NCBI GenBank assembly: GCA_009779925.1
Contig: WRAZ01000022.1
Span: forward strand, 1 to 34,441
DNA: 34,441 nt
Direction of reading: 5' to 3'
Source: Chitinivibrionia bacterium
GTDB lineage: Bacteria; Fibrobacterota; Chitinivibrionia; Chitinivibrionales; Chitinivibrionaceae
Both the position numbers and the translations under genes were made by a program. The notes under the pieces were generated by a model. It was not told the DNA's origin and ran no database searches. It saw nothing but the letters and a program-made list of their open reading frames with translations. This document shows, piece by piece, positions 6,695-14,269 of this stretch. Within the stretch, counting starts at the first letter, position 1. Every line of letters starts with the position of its first letter.

Positions 6695-8497
6695 ATGATG
6701 GGGGGGAAGCCAAAAATTTATTCGGGAACTTCGATAGCCGCAGGAAAAGGGCTTGGACAGGCGGTTATAGTCGAGGTTAAGAACGACAACATAATACGAA
6801 GAATTACGCGAGACGAAATTTTATTAGAGACAGACAGATTTGAAAACGCAAAACTGCAGGCGACAAAATATTACGATGACCTGTCTAAAGTCTTAAGAGC
6901 GAAAGCCGGTACGGGAAGCGATGACGCCTCTATAATTGAAATATATAAATGTATAGTGAACGACCCGATGCTTAGCAGAAGTGTTATGTATAATATTCGC
7001 ACGGAGTTGTTTTCCGCCGAAAGCTCCGTCCAAAAAGTCGCCAATGATATGATGGAGGAGTTTAAGTCTATCGAAGATGAATATATAAGGGAGCGAGATA
7101 AAGATATATGCGAGGCGGGCAAAAGAATTCTGCATTATCTCGGTTGCGATAATTTTGAAGAAAGAATATTTGAAAAAGATGTGGTTTTGTTTATAAACGG
7201 TCCGCTTATTTTGTCTCACATCGTTGGTAAAAACATAGAAAAAATAAAAGGAGTGGTGTGTTTGGCGTCGGGAAAAACTTCGCACGCCGCTATCGTTGCT
7301 CGTTCAAATTCAATTCCCGTAATTTCCGACGTGGACTTGCTGAAGTTAAACTTGGTTGAAGGAAATAACGTTTTAATTGATTGCGATGTGGGAACTTTTA
7401 CGATAAATCCGACTAAAAAATCGATTAACGAATATAATTCTTATATTAACGAAAAGAATTTGCGAAAGCGCGGATTACCCGCCTTTTTGAAACGTCCTGT
7501 TTTCACCAATGACGGAATGTCTATTTCGGTAATGGCAAATGTGTCTATCGAAGATGACGCGAGACTTGCAGTCGAAAACGGCGCTGACGGAATAGGTCTT
7601 GTGCGTACCGAAATATTATTTACCGAATACGCGGAATTTCCGTCCGAAAGCGAGCAAATTCGCTATTACGAAGGTATTTTTAACAAAATAGGGAGCGGCA
7701 AAAAAGTTAATATTCGCGTTATGGACGTGGGCGGCGACAAAATGGTCAAATTTATAAATGATATACCACGTGAAGAAAACCCGTTTATGGGTTGGCGGGC
7801 TGTGCGAATTTATCGTGAGAGAACCGAGTTTTTACATAAACAACTTGTTGCAATACTCAAAGCGGGGGAGGGCAAAAAATACGGAATAATGTTCCCTATG
7901 ATAACCACTCTTTCCGAATGGGATTTTTTGCGCAACTTTACCATAAAAACGGCTGATGAATTGGGAATAAAATGTCCGAGTTTGGGCGTTTTGCTTGAAG
8001 TGCCGCTTGCAATTTTAGAAATAGAGTCGTTTTTAAGCACCTTAGAATTTGCGTCTATCGGTACCAACGACCTTATGCAATATTTATCTGCCGCCGACCG
8101 AAGCAACGCTAAGGTTAACTATCTCTACAATCCGCTTGAGCCCGCGTTTCTGAAAATAGTGAAAACTGCCATAGACCAATGTGTTTCGGGCGGAAAGCCT
8201 ATTTCGATGTGCGGCGATATGGCGGCGCGTCCGGAGTGTACCATTTTGCTTTTGGGGCTTGGGCTTACTCGTTTCAGCGTTTCACCGCCTACGATACCGA
8301 TTATAAAGGAAATAATCAGCTGTATTCCCCTTATGAAAATTAAGGAAGAGACAAATCATTTGCTTTTGAATAAAAGAAGTGCAAAAGATGTTGCCGATTG
8401 GCTTCAGTATATTAACGGCAAATACTGTGCGCACATTTTTAAGAAGCACGGCTTTATTCCGCTATACGGCGATTATTATGATAAAGGAAATTTCTGA
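6695..8497 (+). CDS. ptsI: PTS Enzyme I, phosphoenolpyruvate-protein phosphotransferase
   Basis: A 600-residue protein, starting at ATG 6695 or 6698, one base after the upstream stop, so translation is probably coupled. Enzyme I takes phosphate from PEP onto a histidine and gives it to HPr. All key parts are visible: the N-terminal GTSIAAGKGLGQA, the phosphohistidine motif GKTSHAAIVAR (His197), IGLVRTEILFTE, MDVGGDKMVKF, NPFMGWRAVRIYRE, FPMITTLSEW, IGTNDLMQYLSAADRSN, and the catalytic cysteine in SMCGDMAARPE (Cys506). Unlike its phosphorylase-like neighbour it looks catalytically competent. No HPr or Enzyme II gene is in the window. The family also contains nitrogen-type EI (PtsP) and FruB fusions, but no GAF or HPr domain is present here. 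It converges on the SUMF1-like gene with a 13-base gap. Confidence 0.9.
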   Translation: MMGGKPKIYSGTSIAAGKGLGQAVIVEVKNDNIIRRITRDEILLETDRFENAKLQATKYYDDLSKVLRAKAGTGSDDASIIEIYKCIVNDPMLSRSVMYNIRTELFSAESSVQKVANDMMEEFKSIEDEYIRERDKDICEAGKRILHYLGCDNFEERIFEKDVVLFINGPLILSHIVGKNIEKIKGVVCLASGKTSHAAIVARSNSIPVISDVDLLKLNLVEGNNVLIDCDVGTFTINPTKKSINEYNSYINEKNLRKRGLPAFLKRPVFTNDGMSISVMANVSIEDDARLAVENGADGIGLVRTEILFTEYAEFPSESEQIRYYEGIFNKIGSGKKVNIRVMDVGGDKMVKFINDIPREENPFMGWRAVRIYRERTEFLHKQLVAILKAGEGKKYGIMFPMITTLSEWDFLRNFTIKTADELGIKCPSLGVLLEVPLAILEIESFLSTLEFASIGTNDLMQYLSAADRSNAKVNYLYNPLEPAFLKIVKTAIDQCVSGGKPISMCGDMAARPECTILLLGLGLTRFSVSPPTIPIIKEIISCIPLMKIKEETNHLLLNKRSAKDVADWLQYINGKYCAHIFKKHGFIPLYGDYYDKGNF

Positions 8498-8510
8498 AAA
8501 AAATTATAAA

Positions 8511-9257
8511 TTAATGTGCGCATCTGACGCCGATGCTGATTTCGCCCGCCTCGGGTGCAAACCACTGACGATTTGTTCCTCTTAGCGCTCGCTCTTCGCT
8601 GTACCAGCCGCCGCCTCGAATTACATTGAAACGTCCGACTTGCGGACCTCTCGGATTGTGTTGCGGTGCAAATTGATAGAAATCCTGCTCGTATCTGTCG
8701 TTTACCCATTCCCAAACGTTTCCGTTCATATCGACCAATCCAAAATCGCCTACTCCGTCAAAAGTGTAAACCTGCACGGAACTTCGGCTTCTGAAACGCG
8801 CTCTTTGCGGCGTAGGTCTTTCGTTGCCCCACGAAAAGGTGGTTCTTCCGCCGTTGGTTGCGGCAAATTCCCATTCGGCTTCGGTCGGAAGCCTGCCGCC
8901 TCTAAACCTGCAATATTCGCTTGCCTGTCTCCAAGTTATGCAAATGACAGGGTTGTTGGGTGCAAGCAATTCTTCGGGCGGCGTCATTCTTGTAAGTCCT
9001 TGGTTTGTCCATAAAAAACAATTAGCGGTATTTGGACGAGAACATCTTCCTGCATTCACGCATTGCTGATAATCGTTGTTGCTGACGGGGCGTTTGTCGA
9101 GACGGAATGCGTCCACCGTTATTTCGCGCACGGGTCTTTCGTCGGGATTTCCTCTTTCGCTTCCTCTGTTAAAAGTTCCGCCGCGAATTTGCACGATTTC
9201 ACTGAAAGAAAACGCCGCCGTAGCCAAGCAGAAAATTAAAAGCAGAAGCGCTTTCAT
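8511..9257 (-). CDS. secreted SUMF1/FGE-sulfatase-domain protein, non-catalytic
   Basis: A 248-residue protein with signal peptide MKALLLLIFCLATAAFSFS. The rest is one formylglycine-generating-enzyme-like fold: IRGGTFNRGSERGNPDERPVRE (start of the domain, shortened), FRLDKRPVSNNDYQQC, PVICITWRQASEYCRFRGGRLPTEAEWEFAA, FGLVDMNGNVWEWVND, and the end FNVIRGGGWYSEERALRG...IGVRCAH. True FGE carries two cysteines around GGSWxCxxxxCR; here the segment is GGGWYSEERALRG, so the catalytic pair is absent and the domain is likely a binding or structural module. Such proteins are abundant in Fibrobacter-like and Bacteroidota genomes. Its ATG overlaps the stop of the PEGA gene by four bases (ATGA), so the two are translationally coupled. 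Confidence 0.85.
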   Translation of the reverse strand: MKALLLLIFCLATAAFSFSEIVQIRGGTFNRGSERGNPDERPVREITVDAFRLDKRPVSNNDYQQCVNAGRCSRPNTANCFLWTNQGLTRMTPPEELLAPNNPVICITWRQASEYCRFRGGRLPTEAEWEFAATNGGRTTFSWGNERPTPQRARFRSRSSVQVYTFDGVGDFGLVDMNGNVWEWVNDRYEQDFYQFAPQHNPRGPQVGRFNVIRGGGWYSEERALRGTNRQWFAPEAGEISIGVRCAH

Positions 9258-9955
9258 CGGCTTCGGCTTTCCTGCATTGCCATTGAAACAAACATTACAG
9301 ACAAAAATACTATAATTCCTGCCCTGTCCATTCTCCGTCTTTTTGTGGCGAGTTCTTCTTCGCTGAGTGTATCGGTTTTGTCTTTTTCTTCTTCTTCGCT
9401 TTCCGCTTGTGTTGCCGTATCACGACCTCGCGTTCTTGCGGGAGCCTGCACCTGCTGATTTTCCGAAATAAGCGCTATGGAAAGCGTATCATTTTGTCCT
9501 GCCGATAAAGTGAAAGTTGTATCAAAAAGGGTAAAGCCCTCTTTAAGAAGCATAATGTTGTATTCGCGCGGCTCAAGCTCGTCGGCAAAAAACGGAGTAG
9601 TCCCCGAAACTCGACGATTGACAAGAATTGTGGCACCGTCGGGTGTTGTAGTAATTGCAAGCGATGCCATTGTCGCTTCTTCGACAACGATTTCCGCTTC
9701 GGCTTCGACAAGCTCAGCCACCGAGCCGAGCTCAATTTCTGCTGTGGTTATTTCGCCTGCTTCTTCCGTCGTTTCGTACGAAATTTCGGCAATCTCTTCA
9801 AGCGTTTCTGCAACGCTTTGCGAAGTCTCGATATTTATGTCTGTCGGCTCGTACGGTAAAATTTCCATATCGGCGCTTGTCAAAGGCGCAGGCATAGGAA
9901 CAGTTGCAAACGAAAAAGTTGCTAATATCAATAACATTATAAAAATATTTTTCAA
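9254..9955 (-). CDS. PEGA-domain exported protein
   Basis: A 233-residue protein starting at TTG 9955, with GAGGAG seven to eight bases before it, and a signal peptide (MKNIFIMLLILATFSFA). Residues about 30-90 are acidic, rich in Glu, Thr and Ala (low complexity). Residues about 95-165 form a PEGA domain: LAITTTPDGATILVNRRVSGTTPFFAD, LEPREYNIMLLKEGF. A charged linker follows and then a hydrophobic stretch near the C-terminus (AGIIVFLSVMFVSMAM), which may anchor it in a membrane. PEGA domains are short beta modules found in surface proteins. It is coupled to the SUMF1-like gene and follows the micro-membrane genes in the same direction, 22 bases after the 40-residue ORF. Confidence 0.75.
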   Translation of the reverse strand: MKNIFIMLLILATFSFATVPMPAPLTSADMEILPYEPTDINIETSQSVAETLEEIAEISYETTEEAGEITTAEIELGSVAELVEAEAEIVVEEATMASLAITTTPDGATILVNRRVSGTTPFFADELEPREYNIMLLKEGFTLFDTTFTLSAGQNDTLSIALISENQQVQAPARTRGRDTATQAESEEEEKDKTDTLSEEELATKRRRMDRAGIIVFLSVMFVSMAMQESRSR

Positions 9956-9977
9956 GTCAAATCTCCTCTTTAGTTCG

Positions 9978-10100
9978 TTAAGCAGTGGCTAACCTTGCTC
10001 CGTTTTTTGTTTGTCTGTTTGACAAATAGTCAAATCCTACTCCCATCACTAGCATTGCACCAGCAATCATACCAATAAGCGTAAGAAATTCTGTATTCAT
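9978..10100 (-). CDS. 40-residue one-TM micro-membrane protein
   Basis: A short ORF, ATG at 10100 and TAA at 9978, with AAAGGA nine bases before the start. The protein reads MNTEFLTLIGMIAGAMLVMG followed by VGFDYLSNRQTKNGARLATA: one hydrophobic helix (residues 5-22) and a basic tail. It lies five bases after the two-TM 101-residue gene and repeats the layout of the 65/37-residue pair upstream, so it is likely a real gene. It resembles no family I can name. Confidence 0.6.
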   Translation of the reverse strand: MNTEFLTLIGMIAGAMLVMGVGFDYLSNRQTKNGARLATA

Positions 10101-10104
10101 AAGT

Positions 10105-10410
10105 TTATTCCTTTCTCTTTGAAGACATATTCACTAACACAAAACCAACAGCCATCATTGCAACAATTATGCCGCCTAAATGCATAGCGTTCAATCCCTC
10201 GGTAATTTCTGACGAATTGAAAAACCTGTCAATGAATATACCGATAAATATTAGTTTGCTGAAATCAAAAAACAGCGTCCCCGTTAATTCCAGCAAGTCC
10301 TTTTTTTCTTTTTTCCCACACTTAGGACAATCGGAAACTTCGATTTTCCCTTTAACTATTTCTACCTTTGAAACTCTGCCGATATTTCTTCGCGTTCTGA
10401 TGTTTCTCAA
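10105..10410 (-). CDS. 101-residue two-TM protein with CxxC motif
   Basis: It begins at TTG 10410, four bases after a perfect AGGAGG; no ATG fits. Residues 1-27 are basic. Residues about 28-32 are CPKCGKK, half of a zinc ribbon, so a metal site would need a dimer. Then come two hydrophobic helices (LTGTLFFDFSKLIFIGIF and HLGGIIVAMMAVGFVLVN) and a basic tail SSKRKE. The second half aligns by eye with the 65-residue protein encoded at 10596-10793 (FFDFSKLIFIGIFID against FFNISALTFAGAVVA; VAMMAVGFVL against LASIGFFGVG), so the two are paralogues, this one with an added N-terminal finger. The layout is like small two-helix proteins of the DUF6722 kind, which is only a suggestion. The function is unknown. 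Confidence 0.65.
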   Translation of the reverse strand: MRNIRTRRNIGRVSKVEIVKGKIEVSDCPKCGKKEKKDLLELTGTLFFDFSKLIFIGIFIDRFFNSSEITEGLNAMHLGGIIVAMMAVGFVLVNMSSKRKE

Positions 10411-10482
10411 AAATCCTCCTGCTTTTTTATTAAAAATACTTTATTCCACACTCAATTGCGAAAAAAATATTTTGCTGAATTG

Positions 10483-10596
10483 TTATACCGGTGTTAAAAT
10501 GCCGCGTTTTTCGAGTTTAGTTTCTACTATTCCCGTAATATACATAAAAATAATCATTATGCCAACAGCACCCATTGCCATTAAAAAAGTTTCCAT
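10483..10596 (-). CDS. 37-residue one-TM micro-membrane protein
   Basis: ATG at 10596, TAA at 10483. The stop of the 65-residue gene and this start overlap by one base (TAATG), and AGGAGGTGAG stands just before, a very strong ribosome site inside the upstream gene. The protein is METFLMAMGAVGIMIIFMYI then TGIVETKLEKRGILTPV: one helix (residues 4-24) and a tail LEKRGIL. The tail matches LERKGIL in the 42-residue ORF at 14229-14357, so the two are related. The function is unknown. Confidence 0.65.
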   Translation of the reverse strand: METFLMAMGAVGIMIIFMYITGIVETKLEKRGILTPV

Positions 10597-10793
10597 TACT
10601 CACCTCCTCGTGATAAATAGCCCACACCAAAAAAGCCAATCGAAGCAAGGAATCCCCAAGCGGCGTGTTCGGGACTGCCGCCCCAATCAAACAAATTCGC
10701 AACAACAGCTCCCGCAAAAGTAAGTGCGCTTATATTAAAGAAGAAATCACCTACTGACGCTTTCCGATTTTCGCCATATCTTAAAAATCTCAT
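10596..10793 (-). CDS. 65-residue two-TM micro-membrane protein
   Basis: ATG at 10793 with GGAGG spaced five to six bases. A longer frame exists upstream to 10922 but it runs through the GH8 terminator and has no ribosome site, so it is rejected. The protein has a basic start (MRFLRYGENRKASVG), a first helix (FFFNISALTFAGAVVANLF), a loop DWGGSPEH, and a second helix (AAWGFLASIGFFGVGYL). It is paralogous to the C-terminal half of the 101-residue protein. It is the first gene of the micro-gene operon; its promoter must lie in 10794-10870. Confidence 0.65.
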   Translation of the reverse strand: MRFLRYGENRKASVGDFFFNISALTFAGAVVANLFDWGGSPEHAAWGFLASIGFFGVGYLSRGGE

Positions 10794-10870
10794 CAAATCC
10801 TCCAAGTCAATATAAAAATACATTATTTTTACGACTAACAGCGAGAATATTTGCATTTGTCTTAAAAAAT

Positions 10871-10902
10871 AAAAAAGGTGAACCGATTGGCTCACCTTTT
10901 TT
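10871..10902 (-). terminator. Rho-independent terminator of the GH8 gene
   Basis: AAAAAAGGTGA (10871-10881) pairs exactly with TCACCTTTTTT (10892-10902) around a 10-base loop, 20 bases after the GH8 stop. Read on the minus strand, the stem is followed by TTTTTTATTTTTT. The T tracts on both sides mean it may work in both directions. Confidence 0.85.
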
Positions 10903-10922
10903 GTTTTCTGTTCTGCTTTCAT

Positions 10923-13031
10923 TTATCTCGTCAGCAACATTTTCCGTGAAGTATTAAACCCGTTTCTGCCTCTTACGTTTACTATCAACGTTTGATTTCT
11001 TTGTATCGAAGCGGGGATATTGAATGTGCCTACACCTGCCGCATTAAGGTTGATGTCTTGAGTGAAAAGCATACGACCTCTTACGTCCGTAATTTGCAAA
11101 CTAACCATCTGCTCACTCGGAATGTTGAAGTTAATTGCGTTTCGCGTAATAGTCATTCCTCTGCCTGCAACTCTCGCCGCACCACTGCTTACAGGTCTGT
11201 TTTGCGGGATAATTGATACGGGGCTGTCGCAACCGAAGCCAACGAATTCGAGGCTTGTGATTGTTCCTGTAGTTGCAGTCGTTCCGTCTGCCGCGAGCAT
11301 AATGCTTACAATATTTGCCTGATTATTCGGCTGGCAAAGAGTCATATTCTCAGGATCCATACACGCCCACAACTGCTCGAACAATGCGGGATTTAAGCGA
11401 ACTGTGCGAGAAGTGGCGCTGGCAGGAATTACTTCTGATGTATAACCTGCACCGTTATTAGATAAAGCAGGGTCGCCGAGTATCAATCTCATAGGTCCGG
11501 TTGAAGTGTAAGTAAGTACTATTTCGCTTACGTACTCAAAATCTCCTTCGTCAAAAGCGACCCAAATCATAGACCAAGAACCGGCGTTGGCTCTGTTAAG
11601 AGAGAAATTTACTTGTGTTCCTGTGGGGGTCACAGTTGCTGAAGACCCCGGTCCGGGCTCTACTCCCCAACCGGTTGACCAAGTTGCAACGTCCATAGGG
11701 GGAATATCGCAACCGTCGCCCGGCTCAACTCCTGTACCTGTTGATGCAGGAGCCCACCAGTTTTGTGAAAGAAGAAGCATATTCAAAACTTGAATAGCTA
11801 CCGAATACACGTCGGTGGGAGTTTGGGCTCTCAAATAATTGTACATACTGTTTAAGAAATTTTGGTTTGTAGAACTGCCGACCATTCCTGCGGCAAACGG
11901 CGCCATAAACGACATACTTGTCCAGTCCGTGTGGGGATTGTTTACTCGTTGTCCCGCTAAGGTGAAACCTTGCCCTGCATTTATGTTATTAGGGTTTCCT
12001 CCTGAAATTCCATTCAACCAAGTAGTAATTCTGTTCATTTGCGTTCTTGCGCGAGTTTCGCCGTAGTGAATGTAGTCCATTGCTAAAAACCATGGTACTC
12101 TGCAAGCGTTAAACGAATAATTCCATTGATTGTGTTCTCCGCTGACCAATGCTTCATTTGTACCTTGGCGAACTACTCTTGCAGGAATACCTATTACGAA
12201 ATCGGGCATAAGACCGGTAGTCGAATGGGAGACGCTGTTCAAAAGATTGTAAACCGTGTCAGCTGCAATTCTCCAATAGTCTTGACTTGTTGCTCTTGCA
12301 AACGCTTTGAAATGGGCAGGTCGCCAATCGGAAGACCTCGAAGTTGTTCTTTGCGCCTCCAAATCAGTTGTTTGACCGGCATTTTGCCAATCGCCGAGTT
12401 TTGTTCTGTGTGAAGCGTTGTTCGGCTGACCATTATGCATATTTGCTTGTCTCAGCCCTGCGATAATTTGATGTGCGTCGTTCATATACTGTAAATTTGT
12501 CGGGCTACCCCATTGGTCGTGAGCCAAAAGTAAAGCGTAAGCCATATCCAAACAACCATCTGTTGCATTGTTGCTTCTGCGTGCGAGGTCAGGTCTTGCA
12601 GGGCTACCTGTCGGAAAAACCGTCCACGACATCAATCTATGGTCTGTCATTGACGGCATTGCTTTTCTCAAAGCGTTCATCTCGTCAAATATTTGTCTTT
12701 CGTCGCCTCTTACGCCTGCCATAAGTGCAAAAATTTTCATTGCATATCCGTGTGCTTCGGAAATCGTGAGGGCACTTGCCGATACTCCTGTTCCGGTTGC
12801 TCTAATCCAAGCAAAACCGTTTCCACGTCCAAGGAAAGTGTCTCTGTAATGATTGTATCTTGCTATTACGTCATTGTTCATTTGTTGTGGGTTTTGAATG
12901 TTTGGTCTTATCGGATTTCCGCCCATCTCAAATCTACCCTCTTGCGGAAAAGGTCGGTTGTTTGCCCAAAGCGGTATTACTAAAACCGCTGAAAGTCCCA
13001 GAGCGATTAGTGCGTTTTTTTTGTTAAGCAT
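10923..13031 (-). CDS. secreted GH8 glycosidase (endoglucanase/xylanase type) with binding module and C-terminal sorting tail
   Basis: A 702-residue protein; GGAG lies 11 bases before ATG 13031. The signal peptide ends in VIPLWA. Residues about 55-440 are glycoside hydrolase family 8: the catalytic acid in TISEAHGYAMKI (Glu92), the substrate-site aspartate in NNATDGCLDMAYALLLAHDQWG (Asp158, written short of the full motif), and NACRVPWFLAMDY, the later family motif. GH8 enzymes invert the bond in beta-1,4 glucans, xylan or chitosan. A Gly/Pro linker with two EPG repeats (about 445-475) leads to a beta-sandwich, probably carbohydrate-binding (about 480-620). The last 70 residues (ITDVRGRMLFTQDI...NTSRKMLLTR) resemble a type IX secretion C-terminal domain. 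Its own terminator follows. Which polymer it cuts cannot be told from sequence. Confidence 0.85.
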   Translation of the reverse strand: MLNKKNALIALGLSAVLVIPLWANNRPFPQEGRFEMGGNPIRPNIQNPQQMNNDVIARYNHYRDTFLGRGNGFAWIRATGTGVSASALTISEAHGYAMKIFALMAGVRGDERQIFDEMNALRKAMPSMTDHRLMSWTVFPTGSPARPDLARRSNNATDGCLDMAYALLLAHDQWGSPTNLQYMNDAHQIIAGLRQANMHNGQPNNASHRTKLGDWQNAGQTTDLEAQRTTSRSSDWRPAHFKAFARATSQDYWRIAADTVYNLLNSVSHSTTGLMPDFVIGIPARVVRQGTNEALVSGEHNQWNYSFNACRVPWFLAMDYIHYGETRARTQMNRITTWLNGISGGNPNNINAGQGFTLAGQRVNNPHTDWTSMSFMAPFAAGMVGSSTNQNFLNSMYNYLRAQTPTDVYSVAIQVLNMLLLSQNWWAPASTGTGVEPGDGCDIPPMDVATWSTGWGVEPGPGSSATVTPTGTQVNFSLNRANAGSWSMIWVAFDEGDFEYVSEIVLTYTSTGPMRLILGDPALSNNGAGYTSEVIPASATSRTVRLNPALFEQLWACMDPENMTLCQPNNQANIVSIMLAADGTTATTGTITSLEFVGFGCDSPVSIIPQNRPVSSGAARVAGRGMTITRNAINFNIPSEQMVSLQITDVRGRMLFTQDINLNAAGVGTFNIPASIQRNQTLIVNVRGRNGFNTSRKMLLTR

Positions 13032-13183
13032 AATTGTTAAATCTCCTTATTGTTAAGCTTTTGTTTTTTTTACATTAAATTAAATATAGCATAAAATATA
13101 AAGAATTTCCTAAAAAAGAGTGATTGCTTGCAAAAAACTGTGAATTAAACTGAATATTGTGGCTTAAATGTTAAGGTAAAAGA

Positions 13184-13213
13184 AAAGAAAGCAGGTTTTT
13201 TCCTGCTTTCTTT
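13184..13213 (-). terminator. 12-bp stem terminator, minus strand
   Basis: AAAGAAAGCAGG (13184-13195) pairs with CCTGCTTTCTTT (13202-13213) with a T6 loop; on the minus strand TTTTCTTTTA follows. It would terminate the truncated micro-gene copy at 13223-13263. Its right arm is the first part of the 62-bp direct repeat, so the second repeat copy (14209) has only half of this hairpin. Confidence 0.7.
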
Positions 13214-13263
13214 GTAATTTGTTTAGGCGGTAGCTACCCCACTCCATCGTTGAAGTATGCCTT
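13202..13263 (+). repeat. 62-bp direct repeat, copy A (left of the Rpn gene)
   Basis: It begins CCTGCTTTCTTTG and ends GAAGTATGCCTT. It matches 14209-14269 with five substitutions and one extra base. The two copies enclose a 945-bp segment that contains little besides the Rpn nuclease gene. On the minus strand the repeat carries the last 13 codons of the one-TM micro-gene and half of its terminator. Confidence 0.85.
13223..13263 (-). pseudogene. C-terminal fragment of a one-TM micro-membrane gene
   Basis: The minus strand reads GILQRWSGVATA-stop, against GILQRWSGVATT-stop in the intact copy at 14229-14357. Three of the four base differences in this stretch are silent. Upstream of this the match ends abruptly at 13264 and no start is present, so this is a remnant. 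Confidence 0.7.
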
Positions 13264-13366
13264 AAGTCTGAATTTCCCCCGGCTTCAACAAAATTCTCGC
13301 TAATTCTCTAAAATTTCCGTGCGCTTGTGAGGCAAATAGTATTTTATATAAATACAGGAGGGAAAA

Positions 13367-14197
13367 ATGGAGACGGCGGCAAACAGGGAATATAAAAGCA
13401 GTGTTTTTGCTAGTTTGTTTGGCGAAAAAGAGGTTTTGTTGGAATTGTATAATGCAATTAATAACACAAATTACGGAAAAGATACAGATGTAAAAATGGC
13501 AACGCTTGACGGTGTTTTGTTTAGAGGCGGACTGCAAAACGACCTTTCGTTTATGATTGACGACAAATTTGTAGTTTTAATAGAACACCAATCGACAGTT
13601 AACGAAAATATGCCGTTCAGAATGCTGAATTACATCTCGGAAGTATATAAAAACGTAATAGACGGCAAGGCGATTTACAAAGAACGCAAGGTGATGATAC
13701 CGCATCCTGAGTTTATTGTTTTATACAACGGCGAAGACGATTACCCTGATCATGCAACGCTTAAATTGTCGAATTCGTTTAAGTTGCGCGGAGAAGAATG
13801 TCCGATAAATCTTGAAGTAATCGTAGAGGTTTATAACATAAACAAGGGACGAAACCCCCAATTTGCGGAAAAGAGCGAAAATCTGAACGGTTATGAAGAG
13901 TTTATGGCGGTAATACGTGCAAATGAAGCCGGCGGTATGGACAAGAAAGAAGCGATAATAGAAGCGGTAAAATATTGTCAAAGCCACAGAATTTTGGAAG
14001 ATTATTTAATAAATAAAGGACAGGAGGTTATTACTATGCTGTTAAAAGAATGGGATTTGGAGACTGCGCAAAAAGTGCGAGAGGAAGAACGAGTGGAACG
14101 AATAGCAATAAACATGCTGAAAAAAGGCATGTCTGTCGATGATGTTGCTGAATTGACAGGTCTCTTCGTTGATGACGTTCTGCGATTGGAATACTAA
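13367..14197 (+). CDS. Rpn-family PD-(D/E)XK nuclease (putative transposase-like)
   Basis: A 276-residue protein with AGGAGGG before the ATG. The N-terminal part (about 5-150) is the PDDEXK_2/Rpn domain: YKSSVFASLFGEKEVLLELYN, then the nuclease core NDLSFMIDDKFVVLIEHQSTVN with catalytic Asp, Glu and the Gln of the E-x-Q motif, then MPFRMLNYISEVYKNV and PEFIVLYNGEDDYP. The middle is helical; the last 40 residues (ERIAINMLKKGMSVDDVAELTGLFVDDV) look like a small helical repeat often at the end of this family. Rpn proteins are Mg-dependent DNA nucleases that promote RecA-independent recombination and behave as selfish or defence genes. The flanking 62-bp direct repeats mark a recent insertion or duplication event. 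Confidence 0.85.
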   Translation: METAANREYKSSVFASLFGEKEVLLELYNAINNTNYGKDTDVKMATLDGVLFRGGLQNDLSFMIDDKFVVLIEHQSTVNENMPFRMLNYISEVYKNVIDGKAIYKERKVMIPHPEFIVLYNGEDDYPDHATLKLSNSFKLRGEECPINLEVIVEVYNINKGRNPQFAEKSENLNGYEEFMAVIRANEAGGMDKKEAIIEAVKYCQSHRILEDYLINKGQEVITMLLKEWDLETAQKVREEERVERIAINMLKKGMSVDDVAELTGLFVDDVLRLEY

Positions 14198-14208
14198 TCG
14201 CGCAATAT

Positions 14209-14269
14209 CCTGCTTTCTTTTAATTTGTTTAGGTAGTAGCTACGCCGCTCCATCGTTGAAGTATGCCTT
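14209..14269 (+). repeat. 62-bp direct repeat, copy B (right of the Rpn gene)
   Basis: 61 bases here match 13202-13263. It starts 11 bases after the Rpn stop and enters the intact one-TM micro-gene on the minus strand. Beyond 14269 the two copies share nothing. Confidence 0.85.

Larger units (their letters stand above)
13032..13366. other. 335-bp gap between GH8 and Rpn genes
   Basis: The stretch holds the leader of the GH8 gene (AT-rich, with a TATATT at about 13080-13090 on the minus strand, no convincing -35), the terminator hairpin, repeat copy A, and the leader of the Rpn gene with AGGAGGG just before its ATG. Nothing else was seen. Confidence 0.6.

Noticed and set aside
9477-9992. 171-residue plus-strand frame over the PEGA gene, rich in Ser
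   Set aside because: It is the antisense of a low-complexity acidic region; it has no ribosome site or domain.
10794-10922. N-terminal extension of the 65-residue two-TM protein to 108 residues
   Set aside because: The extension runs through the GH8 terminator hairpin and has no ribosome site, while ATG 10793 follows GGAGG.
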